Origin: Myxococcaceae bacterium | Lineage (GTDB): Bacteria; Myxococcota; Myxococcia; Myxococcales; Myxococcaceae | DNA: 54,716 nucleotides | NCBI GenBank assembly: GCA_020247085.1 | Contig: JADCJJ010000075.1 | Span: 1 to 54,716 of the forward strand | Reading direction: 5' to 3' | Position numbers and translations under genes: made by a program | Notes under the pieces: model-generated | What the model was told of the DNA's origin: nothing | What the model saw: only the letters and a program-made list of their open reading frames with translations | Database searches by the model: none | Shown here: one piece after another, positions 25,892-33,419 of the stretch | Layout of the letters: each line of letters begins with the position of its first letter | Position numbering within the stretch: the first letter of the stretch is position 1

Positions 25892-27727
25892 ATGGCGGAT
25901 CGGGAACCAGTCATCGGCATCGACCTCGGCACGACGAACTCGGTCGTCGCCTCCATGCAAGACGGCACGCCGACGGTGATTCGGAACCGGGGGTCGTCGA
26001 ACCTGACGCCGTCGGTGGTCGCGCTGTCGAAGACGGGCAAGATGCTCGTCGGCCAGATCGCCAAGCGGCAGGCCATCACCAACCCGACCGACACCGTGTA
26101 CGCGGCCAAGCGGCTCATCGGGCGCAAGTTCTCGTCGGCGCAGGCGCAGGACGCGATGAAGGTCTTACCGTACACGATGGTGGCTGGAGAGCACGACGAC
26201 GTGCGCGTTCAGCTCGGCGAGAAGAAGTACGCGGTGGCGGAGTTGTCGGCGATGGTGCTGCGGGAGCTCAAGGCCGACGCCGAGGCGTTCTTCGGCACCT
26301 CGGTGCGCAAGGCCGTCATCACGGTGCCGGCGTACTTCAACGACGGTCAGCGCCAGGCCACGAAGGACGCCGGGCGCATCGCGGGTCTCGAGGTGCTGCG
26401 CATCATCAATGAGCCGACGGCGGCGGCGCTGGCCTATGGCTTCGGCAAGTCGGTCAACGGCAAGGTGGCAGTCTTCGACCTGGGCGGCGGGACCTTCGAC
26501 GTCTCGGTGCTTGACGTGTCGAGCGGGGTTTTCGACGTCATCGCGACCGGCGGCGACACCTACCTCGGCGGTGAAGACTTCGACAACCGCGTCATCGAGT
26601 GGTTGGTGTTCGACTTCGCGAAGGAGAACGGGGTCGACCTGCGGAAGGACCGCATGGCGCTCCAGCGGCTGAAGGATGCCGCCGAGAAGGCGAAGATCGA
26701 GCTGTCGGGGGCGAAGGAGGCGCAGGTGAACCTGCCCTTCATCTCGTCGCCCGCGGGTGGGGGCGCGGCGCTCCACCTGCAGCGCACCCTGACCCGTGAC
26801 AAGCTCGAAGAGCTGTGCGGCGACCTGGTGGCGAAGACGATTTCGATCTGCGAGCAGGTGCTCGACGAGGCGAAGGTCAAGCCGACCGACCTGAAGGAGA
26901 TGATCCTCGTCGGCGGCATGACGCGCATGCCGAAGGTGGTCGAGGCGGTGAAGCAGTTCTTCCGGCGAGACCCCTGCAAGGGCGTGCACCCCGACGAGGT
27001 GGTGGCCCTCGGCGCCGCGGTGCAAGCGGACGCGCTCACGAACGCCGACAGCGAGGTGGTGCTGCTCGACGTGACGCCGCAGAGCCTCGGGGTGGCGGTG
27101 GCCGGTGGCTTCGTGCGCAAGCTGATCCCCAAGAACACCACGGTGCCGACGTCGGTGACCGAGGTCTTCAACACGTCGAAGGACGAGCAGTCGACGGTGA
27201 AGATCATGGTGCTGCAGGGCGAGGCCGAGGTGGCGCACCACAACGAGCTGCTCGGAGAGTTCATCCTCACGGGGCTGCGCAAGGCCAAGCGCGGCGAGGT
27301 CGAGATCGACGTCACCTTCGACATCAACTCCGAGGGCATCGTCTCGGTGTCGGCCAAGGACCGCGAGACGGGGCTCCAGCAGTCGATTCAGGTGACGGCG
27401 TCGGGCGGCCTCACCGAGGACGAGCTGCGGCGCATTCTCGACGAGCAGGCCGACATGCTGCTCGAGGCGCGCTCCGGCGAGGAGCTCACGGCGAAGAAGA
27501 ACGAGCTCAAGGCGCTGATGGCCGAGGTCGAGGAGCTGCTGCCGAAGCTGGAGCAGTCGACGCAGGGCTCGGAGTTCGGGAAGGACGCGGCCATCAAGGC
27601 GCGGGCGGCGCTCGACAGCGCCCGGAACGCCGACGAGGGGTTGTTGCTGGCGAAGGTCATCGAGAGCATCGACGTGATGACGCGCACCATCGGCCTCTTC
27701 AAGGGCGTGCTCGATCGCATCAAGTGA
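25892..27727 (+). CDS. Hsp70 (DnaK-type) chaperone, specialised paralogue
   Basis: The 611-residue protein has the Hsp70 ATPase signatures: VIGIDLGTTNSVVASM near residue 7, VAVFDLGGGTFDVSVLD near residue 190, and ILVGGMTRMPKVVEAVKQFF near residue 335. The substrate-binding beta-sandwich follows (LLDVTPQSLGVAVAGG, TVPTSVTEVFNTSKDEQS, VSVSAKDRETG). The lid is short and the C-terminus (GLFKGVLDRIK) has no EEVD-like tail. The size, the missing tail and the pairing with a J/TPR protein, with no grpE or classical dnaJ, suggest a dedicated chaperone and not the housekeeping one. Myxobacteria have several such paralogues (for example SglK and StkA, linked to motility and exopolysaccharide); which one this resembles cannot be told by eye. 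Confidence 0.93.
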   Translation: MADREPVIGIDLGTTNSVVASMQDGTPTVIRNRGSSNLTPSVVALSKTGKMLVGQIAKRQAITNPTDTVYAAKRLIGRKFSSAQAQDAMKVLPYTMVAGEHDDVRVQLGEKKYAVAELSAMVLRELKADAEAFFGTSVRKAVITVPAYFNDGQRQATKDAGRIAGLEVLRIINEPTAAALAYGFGKSVNGKVAVFDLGGGTFDVSVLDVSSGVFDVIATGGDTYLGGEDFDNRVIEWLVFDFAKENGVDLRKDRMALQRLKDAAEKAKIELSGAKEAQVNLPFISSPAGGGAALHLQRTLTRDKLEELCGDLVAKTISICEQVLDEAKVKPTDLKEMILVGGMTRMPKVVEAVKQFFRRDPCKGVHPDEVVALGAAVQADALTNADSEVVLLDVTPQSLGVAVAGGFVRKLIPKNTTVPTSVTEVFNTSKDEQSTVKIMVLQGEAEVAHHNELLGEFILTGLRKAKRGEVEIDVTFDINSEGIVSVSAKDRETGLQQSIQVTASGGLTEDELRRILDEQADMLLEARSGEELTAKKNELKALMAEVEELLPKLEQSTQGSEFGKDAAIKARAALDSARNADEGLLLAKVIESIDVMTRTIGLFKGVLDRIK

Positions 27728-27740
27728 CGGGGGGACGTGC

Positions 27741-29990
27741 TTGAGTCAGGAGCGGGCGGCACAGCTGATCGACGCAGGCATCTGGCTGCGCCTGTCGGGC
27801 GACCTCGAGGGTGCGCGGAAGCTGTTCATGCGGGCGCTCAAGCTCGACCCCGCGAACGAGCGCGCGGCGCAGTTGCTACAGGAGGGCGCTGTCGCTGGAG
27901 CCCCAGACGGCGCCCCGGCGGTTGGTCCAGCAGCAGGGGCGGCGCCCGGAACGCCCGACGGTGCCGCGGCGACGTCTGCAGGGAGCGTGGCCGCGCCGGT
28001 GGGTGGCGTGGCGAGCGGAGCCCCGCTGGCCAACTCGGGCGCGTCGGAGGTGACCGCGGCGCCGCTCGCCGACGCGCTCACGCCGGGCGTCGGAACGCCG
28101 CCCGGGGCGGTGGCTTCGGCCGAGGTCGCACCGGCGGGGGCGCCCATCGCCAGCGCGCCAGCCCTGGTCGTCGGGGCCGAGGCGCAGGTGGCGACCTGGG
28201 CCGAGGTGGTGGTGCGGGCCGAGGTCGCGCCGGCGCCCGTCGGAGCGCTGAGCGTCGAGTCGCCGCCTGGAGCGGGCGGCGCGACGGCCGCCACCGACGA
28301 CTGGGTGGTGCCGTTGTCCGCCGCGCCGCCGCCCGAGGCGTGGGGGTCGCCGGCGCCGCCCGAGCGCTCGACCGGCGAGGTGCTCCCGGGCGCGTCGTCG
28401 GCGCAACCGCAGCCCAGGCCGATCGTCGATGGTCCCTCGACTCCCGAGCAGGCGCCCGCGCAGGCCGCGGCCTCGACCTCCGTCGAGGCGGCTTTGGGCG
28501 GGGCCGTGGCGTCGGGGCCCTCGCTCGCCGCCGAGGCGCGCCCACCGACTCAGCCTGCGTCCGCCGTTCCGTCGTCTGTCGCTGCTGGTGGCCCCTCGCC
28601 TTCGGGTGACACCGTCGCCAGCGCCGCCGATGACGAGGACTCGGCCGTCTACATGCTCTCCGACGAGGTGACGGACGAGCCCGAAGCGGCGCCGCCAGTG
28701 GCCGCGGCGGCCGGTGGAGCGGCGCTGGTGGAGGACGTCGACTGGGGGCGCGCGGCCGGGCCCGAGCCCCGGGCCGTGGGTGCACCGCCGACGCCCGTCG
28801 CGGACGACTGGGGGTCGATGCTCGGAGCGCCGCTGCCGGGCCCAGCCGGCGCCCCTGCTGCCTTCACGGGGACGATCTCGCTCGGCGAGGCGCCGCCCGC
28901 CGCGCGCTCAACGCCGCCCATCTACGCCTCGGCGGCCGAGGCGCCAGCGCCCGTCAGCCCAACCGTGGTGCTCGATGGCGCTGCGCCGCCGCCGTCGCCG
29001 GTGCGCGCCACGCCGCCGCAGTTCTTCGAGCCGCCCCTGGCTGCGCGGCCGAACCCGGCGCCGGTCGCCGTCGCGCCTCAGGTTGGCGTGGGGTGGCAGC
29101 CCCCGGCGTTCGAGCCGGTGCCGTCGTCCACCATCGTGCTGACGGGAGCCAACGCGCCGCAGCCCTCGCCGCCGCGGTCGACGCCTCCGCTGTACGAGCC
29201 CGGCCTGTCGTCACAGCCGGCGACGACCGTCGTGCTCACCGGCGCGAACGCGCCGCAGCCGGCGCCGGTTCGCTCGACGCCTCCGCTGTACGAGCCCGGC
29301 CCCGCGTCGGCGTCGCCGTCAGCCCCGGCGCCGTCACCGCACGCGCCGCGGCGGTCTGCAGCGGAGTCGCCCGAGGCCGGCGGGGTGGCCTGGTCGTGGT
29401 CGACGAACACCCCCGCGCCCTTCCGGGCGCCCGCGGCGCCGGTCCCCGAGGTGCGCCCGCCGGCGCTGGCCTTCGACGCGACGTCGGCGTGGGACAACCG
29501 GAGCAACCCCGGCATTCAGCTGCCGGCCCTCGCGAACGAGGCGAAGGCGCTCGACATGCTGTCGTCCGACACCCCGGCGAAGCGCGCCGCGGGCGGAGAG
29601 ACGGCGAAGGACGAGGTGGGGGCGCTGCTCCGCGGCGCCAGAGACCTGCTCGACCTCGACGATCACACCGGCGCGATGGAGCTCATTCTCAAGGCGCAGC
29701 GCCTCTCGCCCGACGACGCCGACGTGAAGGCGATGCGGGAGCGCAGCGAGAAGACGCTCCTGACGATGTTCGAATCGAAGATCGGGAAGATCGAGACGGT
29801 CCCCCGGGTGCTGCTGAAAGAGGACGAGGTCATCTGGCTCAACCTCGATCACCGGGCCGGCTTCGTGCTCGCGCAGATCGACGGCACCGTCAGCTTCGAC
29901 GATGTCTTCGCGGTCTCGGGCATGTCGCGGCTCGATACGGCGCGCATCCTCGCCCAGCTCATCGACGAGGGCGTCATCAGCAGGGGGTAG
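27741..29990 (+). CDS. Long Pro/Ala-rich protein with terminal TPRs and a winged-helix-like end
   Basis: The 749-residue protein starts at TTG 27741, with GGGGGA just upstream. An N-terminal TPR (RAAQLIDAGIWLRLSGDLEG, ARKLFMRALKLDPANERAAQ) leads into more than 500 residues of disordered Ala/Pro/Gly sequence with four copies of a short motif. The C-terminal 120 residues form another TPR (GALLRGARDLLDLDDHTGAM) and a small alpha/beta domain with IDGTVSFDDVFAVSGMS and LDTARILAQLIDEGVI, like a winged helix. The arrangement of folded ends with a long flexible middle fits a scaffold or tether that the upstream J-protein and Hsp70 might handle. I cannot name a family. It ends 6 bp before the convergent reductase gene. 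Confidence 0.75.
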   Translation: MSQERAAQLIDAGIWLRLSGDLEGARKLFMRALKLDPANERAAQLLQEGAVAGAPDGAPAVGPAAGAAPGTPDGAAATSAGSVAAPVGGVASGAPLANSGASEVTAAPLADALTPGVGTPPGAVASAEVAPAGAPIASAPALVVGAEAQVATWAEVVVRAEVAPAPVGALSVESPPGAGGATAATDDWVVPLSAAPPPEAWGSPAPPERSTGEVLPGASSAQPQPRPIVDGPSTPEQAPAQAAASTSVEAALGGAVASGPSLAAEARPPTQPASAVPSSVAAGGPSPSGDTVASAADDEDSAVYMLSDEVTDEPEAAPPVAAAAGGAALVEDVDWGRAAGPEPRAVGAPPTPVADDWGSMLGAPLPGPAGAPAAFTGTISLGEAPPAARSTPPIYASAAEAPAPVSPTVVLDGAAPPPSPVRATPPQFFEPPLAARPNPAPVAVAPQVGVGWQPPAFEPVPSSTIVLTGANAPQPSPPRSTPPLYEPGLSSQPATTVVLTGANAPQPAPVRSTPPLYEPGPASASPSAPAPSPHAPRRSAAESPEAGGVAWSWSTNTPAPFRAPAAPVPEVRPPALAFDATSAWDNRSNPGIQLPALANEAKALDMLSSDTPAKRAAGGETAKDEVGALLRGARDLLDLDDHTGAMELILKAQRLSPDDADVKAMRERSEKTLLTMFESKIGKIETVPRVLLKEDEVIWLNLDHRAGFVLAQIDGTVSFDDVFAVSGMSRLDTARILAQLIDEGVISRG
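28869..29300 (+). repeat. Four imperfect motif repeats inside the Pro/Ala-rich protein
   Basis: The frame reads GTISLGEAPPAARSTPPIY, then TVVLDGAAPPPSPVRATPPQ, then STIVLTGANAPQPSPPRSTP, then TTVVLTGANAPQPAPVRSTP. Each is a hydrophobic strand-like stretch followed by a STPP(L/Q/I)(Y/F) motif; the last two are almost identical and both continue PLYEPG. Codons differ between copies, so this is selected protein repetition and not recent DNA duplication. It may be a set of docking sites. Confidence 0.6.
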
Positions 29991-29996
29991 GGCGGC

Positions 29997-31097
29997 TCAG
30001 CGGTCAAGGGGATCATCGGCCTCGGCGGCGTCGCTCTGGCGGCCCTGCCGGTCGCGCCACGACGACATCGCGAAGTCGACGAGGGTGTCGAGGTACGTGC
30101 CCAGCGGCGGGCAGCGAACGCCCGTGCCGTCGAGCAGGGACAGGGCGGTGTGCGAGCTGTACAGGGCGAGGTGGTTGACGGCGTTGATGGCGGCGCGCTG
30201 GGGGCGGGCGACCTTCTCGAGCCCCGGCAGGCGCAGCATGAGGTCGGCGGCGCGGGCCGAGAGGCTGAAGCGCGGCAGGCGCCGGTTCGAGCGGGCCGCG
30301 ATGAGCTCGTAGACACGCCGGGCGCTCATCGGGTTCGGGTCGACGAGGTGCACCGTCTTGCCGGCGGCCTGCGGGTTGCGGGCCAGCGCCCAGGTCGCCT
30401 CGACGACGAAGTCGACGGGCACGACGTTGAGGGGGGCGACGCCGTTACCGGGCAGCGGGAGCGGCAGCACCAGCGGAGACAGCACCAGCAGCATGCCGAG
30501 GTAGTAGGGGCCGTCGAAGCGCTCGATCTCTCCGGTGCGCGAGTCGCCGACGACGGTGGTGGGCCGGATGATGGTGATGGGCAGTTCGTCTTTCGCGCGC
30601 TGCACCAGCTTCTCGGCGAGGAACTTCGTCTCTTCGTAGTGGTTGCGAAAGCCCTGGCCGCAGTCGAGCTCGTCTTCGGCGATGACGCCCTGGCGGTCGC
30701 CAGAGACGTAGGCGGTGCTGAAGTAGGTGAGGCGCTCGAGGTGGCGGCAATCGCGGGCGAGCTCGAGCACGTGGCGGGTGCCGTGCACGTTTACCTGCTG
30801 GGCCACCTCGCGGGGCATGCCGAGGTACGAGATGGCGGCCAGGTGGAAGACGTGGGTCACCTCGTCGCAGAGCCGCTGGTACTCGGGGCCGGACAGCCCG
30901 AGGTGAATGTCGACGACGTCACCCGAGAGGATGTCGATGGGCGCCGGGCCGAGCTTCGCGGCGTACTGGGTGGCCTCCTTGAGGAACTTCGGCTGCACCA
31001 GCAGGACGATGCGGGCGCCGCTGGCCTTCGCGAGGTGCGCGACGAGCCGCTTGCCGATGAAGCCGGGATAGCCGGTGACGAAGATGGTGCCGGGCAC
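29997..31097 (-). CDS. Extended short-chain dehydrogenase (thioester/acyl reductase-like)
   Basis: The 366-residue protein starts at the ATG at 31097 with a Rossmann motif, FVTGYPGFIGKRLVAHLAK (GxxGxxG). The motif THVFHLAAISYLG and the catalytic pair Tyr-x3-Lys in NHYEETKFLAEKLV follow, with STAYVSGDR supplying the upstream Ser/Thr. IIRPTTVVGDSRTGEIERFD and a hydrophobic stretch (YLGMLLVLSPLVLPLPLPG) match the male-sterility/NAD_binding_4 group of fatty acyl-CoA and thioester reductases. The enzyme probably uses NAD(P)H to reduce an acyl thioester or oxidise a sugar or lipid alcohol; the substrate is open. It is the last gene of a minus-strand run after coaE, 12 bp away. Confidence 0.85.
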   Translation of the reverse strand: MPGTIFVTGYPGFIGKRLVAHLAKASGARIVLLVQPKFLKEATQYAAKLGPAPIDILSGDVVDIHLGLSGPEYQRLCDEVTHVFHLAAISYLGMPREVAQQVNVHGTRHVLELARDCRHLERLTYFSTAYVSGDRQGVIAEDELDCGQGFRNHYEETKFLAEKLVQRAKDELPITIIRPTTVVGDSRTGEIERFDGPYYLGMLLVLSPLVLPLPLPGNGVAPLNVVPVDFVVEATWALARNPQAAGKTVHLVDPNPMSARRVYELIAARSNRRLPRFSLSARAADLMLRLPGLEKVARPQRAAINAVNHLALYSSHTALSLLDGTGVRCPPLGTYLDTLVDFAMSSWRDRQGRQSDAAEADDPLDR

Positions 31098-31109
31098 GGG
31101 AGCCGAAGC

Positions 31110-31712
31110 CTAGCCGCTCGCCAGGGCGTTCAGGGTGCCGGCGAGGTGGTCGACCTGGGCGAGGGTGGCCGTCAGGGGGCCGGCGTTGTCGATGACCCAG
31201 GTGGCGAAGCGGCGCTTCTCGGCGAGCGGCAGCTGGGCGGCGATGCGGGCGTCGGCCTCGGCAGCGCCCAGGGCGTCGCGGGCCATGAGGCGCTCGCGCT
31301 GCACCTCGGCCGGCGCCACCACGAGGATGACGCCGTCGAGGCCCTCGTGGAGCCGGTTCTCGATGAGCAGCGGGGAGTCGTAGATGGCGAGCGGCACCCC
31401 CGCCTCGGCCAGGGCGAGGGAGCGGGCGAGCACCGCCTCGCGGATGCGCGGGTGGGTGATGGCATTGAGGGCGGCGCGCTCGGCCGGGTCGGCGAAGATG
31501 CGCGCGCCGAGCGCCTTGCGGTCGAGGGTGCCGTCGGCGCGCACCACGCCGGGGAAGCGCCGGGCGATGTCGTCGAGGGCCGGCTGGCCGGGCGCGACGA
31601 CCTCGCGGGCCACCACGTCGGCGTCGACGATGGGGAAGCCGCGCTCGGCGAGCCGGCGGGCCACGGTGGACTTGCCGGTCGCGATGCCGCCGGTGAGGCC
31701 GACGAGGCGCAC
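31110..31712 (-). CDS. coaE: Dephospho-CoA kinase
   Basis: The 200-residue protein carries out the last step of coenzyme A synthesis, phosphorylating the 3'-OH of dephospho-CoA with ATP. It has the P-loop LVGLTGGIATGKSTVARRLA near residue 3. The substrate-binding Asp-Ala-Asp follows (FPIVDADVVAREVV), and further conserved segments are THPRIREAVLARSLA and IYDSPLLIENRLHEG. VILVVAPAEVQRERLMARD and the RIAAQLPLAEKRRFATWVID lid complete the family pattern. The length is normal. It sits between the reductase gene (12 bp) and a small secreted-protein gene (4 bp upstream), suggesting one transcript. Confidence 0.96.
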   Translation of the reverse strand: MRLVGLTGGIATGKSTVARRLAERGFPIVDADVVAREVVAPGQPALDDIARRFPGVVRADGTLDRKALGARIFADPAERAALNAITHPRIREAVLARSLALAEAGVPLAIYDSPLLIENRLHEGLDGVILVVAPAEVQRERLMARDALGAAEADARIAAQLPLAEKRRFATWVIDNAGPLTATLAQVDHLAGTLNALASG

Positions 31713-31716
31713 CGCG

Positions 31717-32175
31717 TCAGCTCGACTCGGGCAGGAACGCGAAGCTGCGTACCGTCTTGCCGTCGTCCTTGAAGAAGATGGCCAGGCCCATCTTCACGTA
31801 GACGAGGTACGGAGGCTGTCCGGCCCCCTGCTTGACGGCGTAGCAGGGCTCGACGGGCCTGCCGGCGGCGCACTTCGGGCCGTAGCCCTTCTCGATGGCC
31901 TTCGTGTCGATGTCGGGCGCCGGGTAGACGTCGATGCGGGCCACGGTCTCGCCGTCGGGGCCGAGCTTGAACTGCGTCTGCACCGTTCCGCTGATGGCCC
32001 TGGGTCCCGAGTAGACCAGCACCACCTGGTCCTTCACCTGGGTGCGCTTCGTCGGTTCTCCAAAGGCCGAGAGGACATCGACGGCGCTCGACTGGCCGGG
32101 GCGAATGCCACGCCACGGCCTGGCCTGGGCCGACGCAGCGAGGGCGAGGAGGGCGCAGCAGAGGAGGCGCGACAT
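31717..32175 (-). CDS. Small secreted protein, BamE/SmpA-like motif
   Basis: The 152-residue protein is read from the ATG at 32175, which gives the signal peptide MSRLLCCALLALAASAQARP; an ATG five codons earlier (32190) is a second choice. The segment RGIRPGQSSAVDVLSAFGEP has the G-x-x-x-G-x-S/T-x-x-x-V-x-x-x-x-G-x-P pattern seen in BamE/OmlA-type folds. The rest is beta-rich (QVVLVYSGPRAISGTVQTQF; YLVYVKMGLAIFFKDDGKTV) with one pair of cysteines (CAAGRPVEPC) able to form a disulfide. There is no lipobox, so it is probably soluble in the periplasm. The function is unknown. Its start lies only 30 bp from the divergent tetrahaem gene. Confidence 0.65.
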   Translation of the reverse strand: MSRLLCCALLALAASAQARPWRGIRPGQSSAVDVLSAFGEPTKRTQVKDQVVLVYSGPRAISGTVQTQFKLGPDGETVARIDVYPAPDIDTKAIEKGYGPKCAAGRPVEPCYAVKQGAGQPPYLVYVKMGLAIFFKDDGKTVRSFAFLPESS

Positions 32176-32205
32176 GGCGGTAACGGGCATGCTACGCAAA
32201 TCTCC

Positions 32206-32751
32206 GTGCGGAAGGTGGCTTTGCGGCTGGGTTGGGTCTTCGTCGTGTGGGGCGCGTCGCCTGCGTCGGCCTACGACTTCCTCGGGGCCGAGAGCTGCCA
32301 GAGCTGTCACCCCGACGCCTATGCGGCCTGGAAGGCGTCGAGCCACGCGCGCGCCAAGAGCGTGCTGTCGCCGGTGCAGCAGCGCGACGCCCGGTGCCTG
32401 TCGTGCCATTCACCCAACGACGCCGAGCAGAAGCAGGCCGGCGTCACCTGCGAGACGTGCCACGGCGGCGGGCAGTACTACTCGCCGAAGTACGTGATGA
32501 AGGACCCGGAGCTGACCCGCCTCGCCGGGTTGGTGGACCCGACCGAGAAGGCGTGCCGGGCGTGCCACGACGCGTCGAGCCCCTCGCTCAAGCCCTTCGA
32601 CTTCGCGTCGCGCCTCAAGGCGATGGACCACTGGTCGGTCGAGCGCGAGAAGCGCAAGAAGGACCCCTCGTCGTCCCGCCCGGCGCAGGCCCCGGCCCGC
32701 CGCTTCGCCGCCTGGCTGTCTCACCAGCCGCTGCCCCGGCTGGGCCGGTGA
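32206..32751 (+). CDS. Tetrahaem c-type cytochrome (c554 family-like)
   Basis: The 181-residue exported protein starts at GTG 32206 (VRKVALRLGWVFVVWGASPASA), a signal peptide; another in-frame GTG at 32215 is possible. The mature part has four CxxCH haem sites (CQSCH, CLSCH, CETCH, CRACH) with the spacing and linking sequence of the cytochrome c554 family: AYAAWKASSHARAKSV, QAGVTCETCHGGGQYYSP and DPTEKACRACHDASSPSLK. It should carry electrons in the periplasm. The tail (REKRKKDPSSSRP ... PLPRLGR) is basic and Pro-rich, unlike the family, and may be an extension. It lies 4 bp upstream of engB, so the two genes are probably co-transcribed. Confidence 0.88.
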   Translation: MRKVALRLGWVFVVWGASPASAYDFLGAESCQSCHPDAYAAWKASSHARAKSVLSPVQQRDARCLSCHSPNDAEQKQAGVTCETCHGGGQYYSPKYVMKDPELTRLAGLVDPTEKACRACHDASSPSLKPFDFASRLKAMDHWSVEREKRKKDPSSSRPAQAPARRFAAWLSHQPLPRLGR

Positions 32752-32755
32752 CGTC

Positions 32756-33367
32756 GTGCTGAAGGTGCTCGAGGCCTCGTTCGTCACCACCGCCACGAAG
32801 GCGGCGCAGTGGCCCCGCGAGCCCGTGCCCGAGGTGGCCTTCGTCGGGCGCTCGAACGTCGGCAAGTCGTCGATGATCAACGCCCTGACGAACCGCAAGC
32901 AGCTCGTGCGGGTCTCGCACACGCCGGGGCGGACCCGCACGCTCAACTTCTTCGACGCCACGCTCGAGGCGAAGGCGACGAAGCGCACCGTGCGCCTGTG
33001 CGACCTGCCGGGCTACGGCTTCGCGAAGGTGTCCAAGGACGAGCGGGCCCAGTGGCAGGCGATGATCTCGGAGTACCTCGAGGGCCGGCGCACGCTGCGG
33101 GTGGTGGTGTCGATCATCGACGCCGAGGTGGGGCCCACGAGCGACGACGTGGCGATGCTCGACCTGCTGCAGGCGATGCCGCCGCGCATCCTGGTGGTGG
33201 CGACGAAGCTCGACCGGCTCGGCAAGGCGAAGCGGGCGCCGCGGCTGGCGGCGCTGGCGGCGCAGCTCGAGGTGCCGCCCGAGGCCCTGGTGGGGTTCTC
33301 GGCGACCGAGCGCCTCGGGGTGCACGACGTCTGGTCCCGGCTCCTCGTGGCCCTCGACGCGGGCTGA
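32756..33367 (+). CDS. engB: Ribosome biogenesis GTPase EngB/YsxC
   Basis: The 203-residue GTP-binding protein starts at GTG 32756. It has G1 EVAFVGRSNVGKSSMINALT near residue 27, the G2 Thr in VSHTPGRTRTLNFF, G3 VRLCDLPGYGFAKV and G4 LVVATKLDRLG, with a G5-like ALVGFSATERLG near the C-terminus. EngB helps assemble the large ribosomal subunit. The length is normal for the family. It is the second gene of a run that starts with the tetrahaem cytochrome and continues, after 52 bp, with the DUF6178 gene. Confidence 0.96.
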   Translation: MLKVLEASFVTTATKAAQWPREPVPEVAFVGRSNVGKSSMINALTNRKQLVRVSHTPGRTRTLNFFDATLEAKATKRTVRLCDLPGYGFAKVSKDERAQWQAMISEYLEGRRTLRVVVSIIDAEVGPTSDDVAMLDLLQAMPPRILVVATKLDRLGKAKRAPRLAALAAQLEVPPEALVGFSATERLGVHDVWSRLLVALDAG

Positions 33368-33419
33368 GGGGCCGCAACGGGTGGCCCAACGGCCCGAAAA
33401 CCCGGTAAGGGGCATGGCC

